DNA of 22,189 nt from JANQTF01 sp036835375 (lineage in GTDB: Bacteria > Bacteroidota > Bacteroidia > J057), in assembly GCA_036835375.1 (NCBI GenBank), contig DAITMB010000086.1, positions 1 through 22,189 on the forward strand, written 5' to 3'. Shown here in pieces: positions 22,083-22,189 of this stretch. Within the stretch, counting starts at the first letter, position 1, and each line of letters begins with the position of its first letter. The translations under genes and the position numbers were made by a program. The notes beneath the pieces are model-generated. The model was not told the DNA's origin, ran no database searches, and worked only from the letters and a program-made list of their open reading frames with translations.

Positions 22083-22189
22083 CTATCTTGACATTTGCTC
22101 ATAGATGTCCCAGTCTTTTCCCGCTTCGACCATCTTACCCAGCCGATACCATGCCTCCGCCCGCACCAAATAGGCCTTGGGGTCTGCTG
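22083..22189 (-). CDS. C-terminal end of a TPR-like protein, cut by window end
   Basis: An open minus-strand frame enters from the right edge and stops with TAG at 22083-22085, giving 35 residues. They read AYLVRAEAWYRLGKMVEAGK then DWDIYEQMSR. The A-x-x-x-A-x-A-W-Y-R-L-G-K pattern is that of a TPR-type helical hairpin. Most of the protein lies outside the window, so its function cannot be told. Confidence 0.6.
   Translation of the reverse strand, partial: ADPKAYLVRAEAWYRLGKMVEAGKDWDIYEQMSR

Noticed and set aside
1..22189. CRISPR array, prophage, insertion sequence or defence island
   Set aside because: No spaced direct repeats of CRISPR type, no transposase, integrase, Cas or phage structural gene is visible; most genes are housekeeping or envelope genes.

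Overview
The window reads as chromosomal DNA of a Bacteroidota bacterium. The strongest evidence is two secreted proteins with the type A C-terminal sorting domain of the type IX secretion system (T9SS), a system confined to this phylum and its close relatives. Weak Shine-Dalgarno signals and TTG-N19/20-TATTTTG promoter-like sequences, close to the Bacteroidota -33/-7 pattern, agree with this. I cannot place it securely below phylum level. There is no rRNA, tRNA, CRISPR array, insertion sequence or phage gene that I can recognise. There is one 100-N assembly gap (17398-17497).

Layout. 1-2358: a possible gene tail, a SLOG/LOG-like Rossmann protein (147-752, -), and a malectin-like T9SS cargo protein (1219-2358, -). 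2865-7897: class A penicillin-binding protein (+), convergent with a two-gene minus-strand unit of recR and a membrane glycosyltransferase fused to a degenerate polyprenyl-phosphate sugar-transferase module. 7979-10937: cardiolipin synthase and an M50 site-2-type protease, both +. 10981-14252: a divergent pair, one gene for a cyclic-nucleotide-binding protein fused to a CpaE/MinD-like domain (-) and one for a membrane TPR adenylate cyclase (+). 14274-17679: a DUF695-RraB fusion protein, a PEP-synthase-like protein lacking its phosphohistidine, and a TetR regulator cut by the gap, all -. 18035-19165: a full-length paralogue of the first malectin/T9SS protein (-). 19450-20037: miaE (+). 20062-21234: an erythromycin-esterase/ChaN-like secreted protein (-). 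21235-22082: a long non-coding stretch with four DnaA-box-like 9-mers in 53 bp and a 97-bp nested inverted repeat. 22083-22189: the C-terminus of a TPR-like protein (-).

How the genes work together. Several genes serve the cell envelope: peptidoglycan synthesis, cardiolipin, surface glycan, intramembrane proteolysis and T9SS cargo. The clearest functional pairing is the adenylate cyclase with the divergent CNB protein. The cyclase has all six class III catalytic residues, and the CNB protein keeps the Glu and Arg of the phosphate-binding cassette, so together they could make and sense cAMP.

The points most worth a second look are this cAMP pair, the putative DnaA-binding origin-like region near 21.7 kb, the His-to-Pro change in the PEP-synthase-like protein, the glycosyltransferase/pseudo-phosphoglycosyltransferase fusion, and a perfect palindrome 29 bp upstream of the TetR gene. 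The 815-codon open frame running through the N gap is an artefact joining two different genes.
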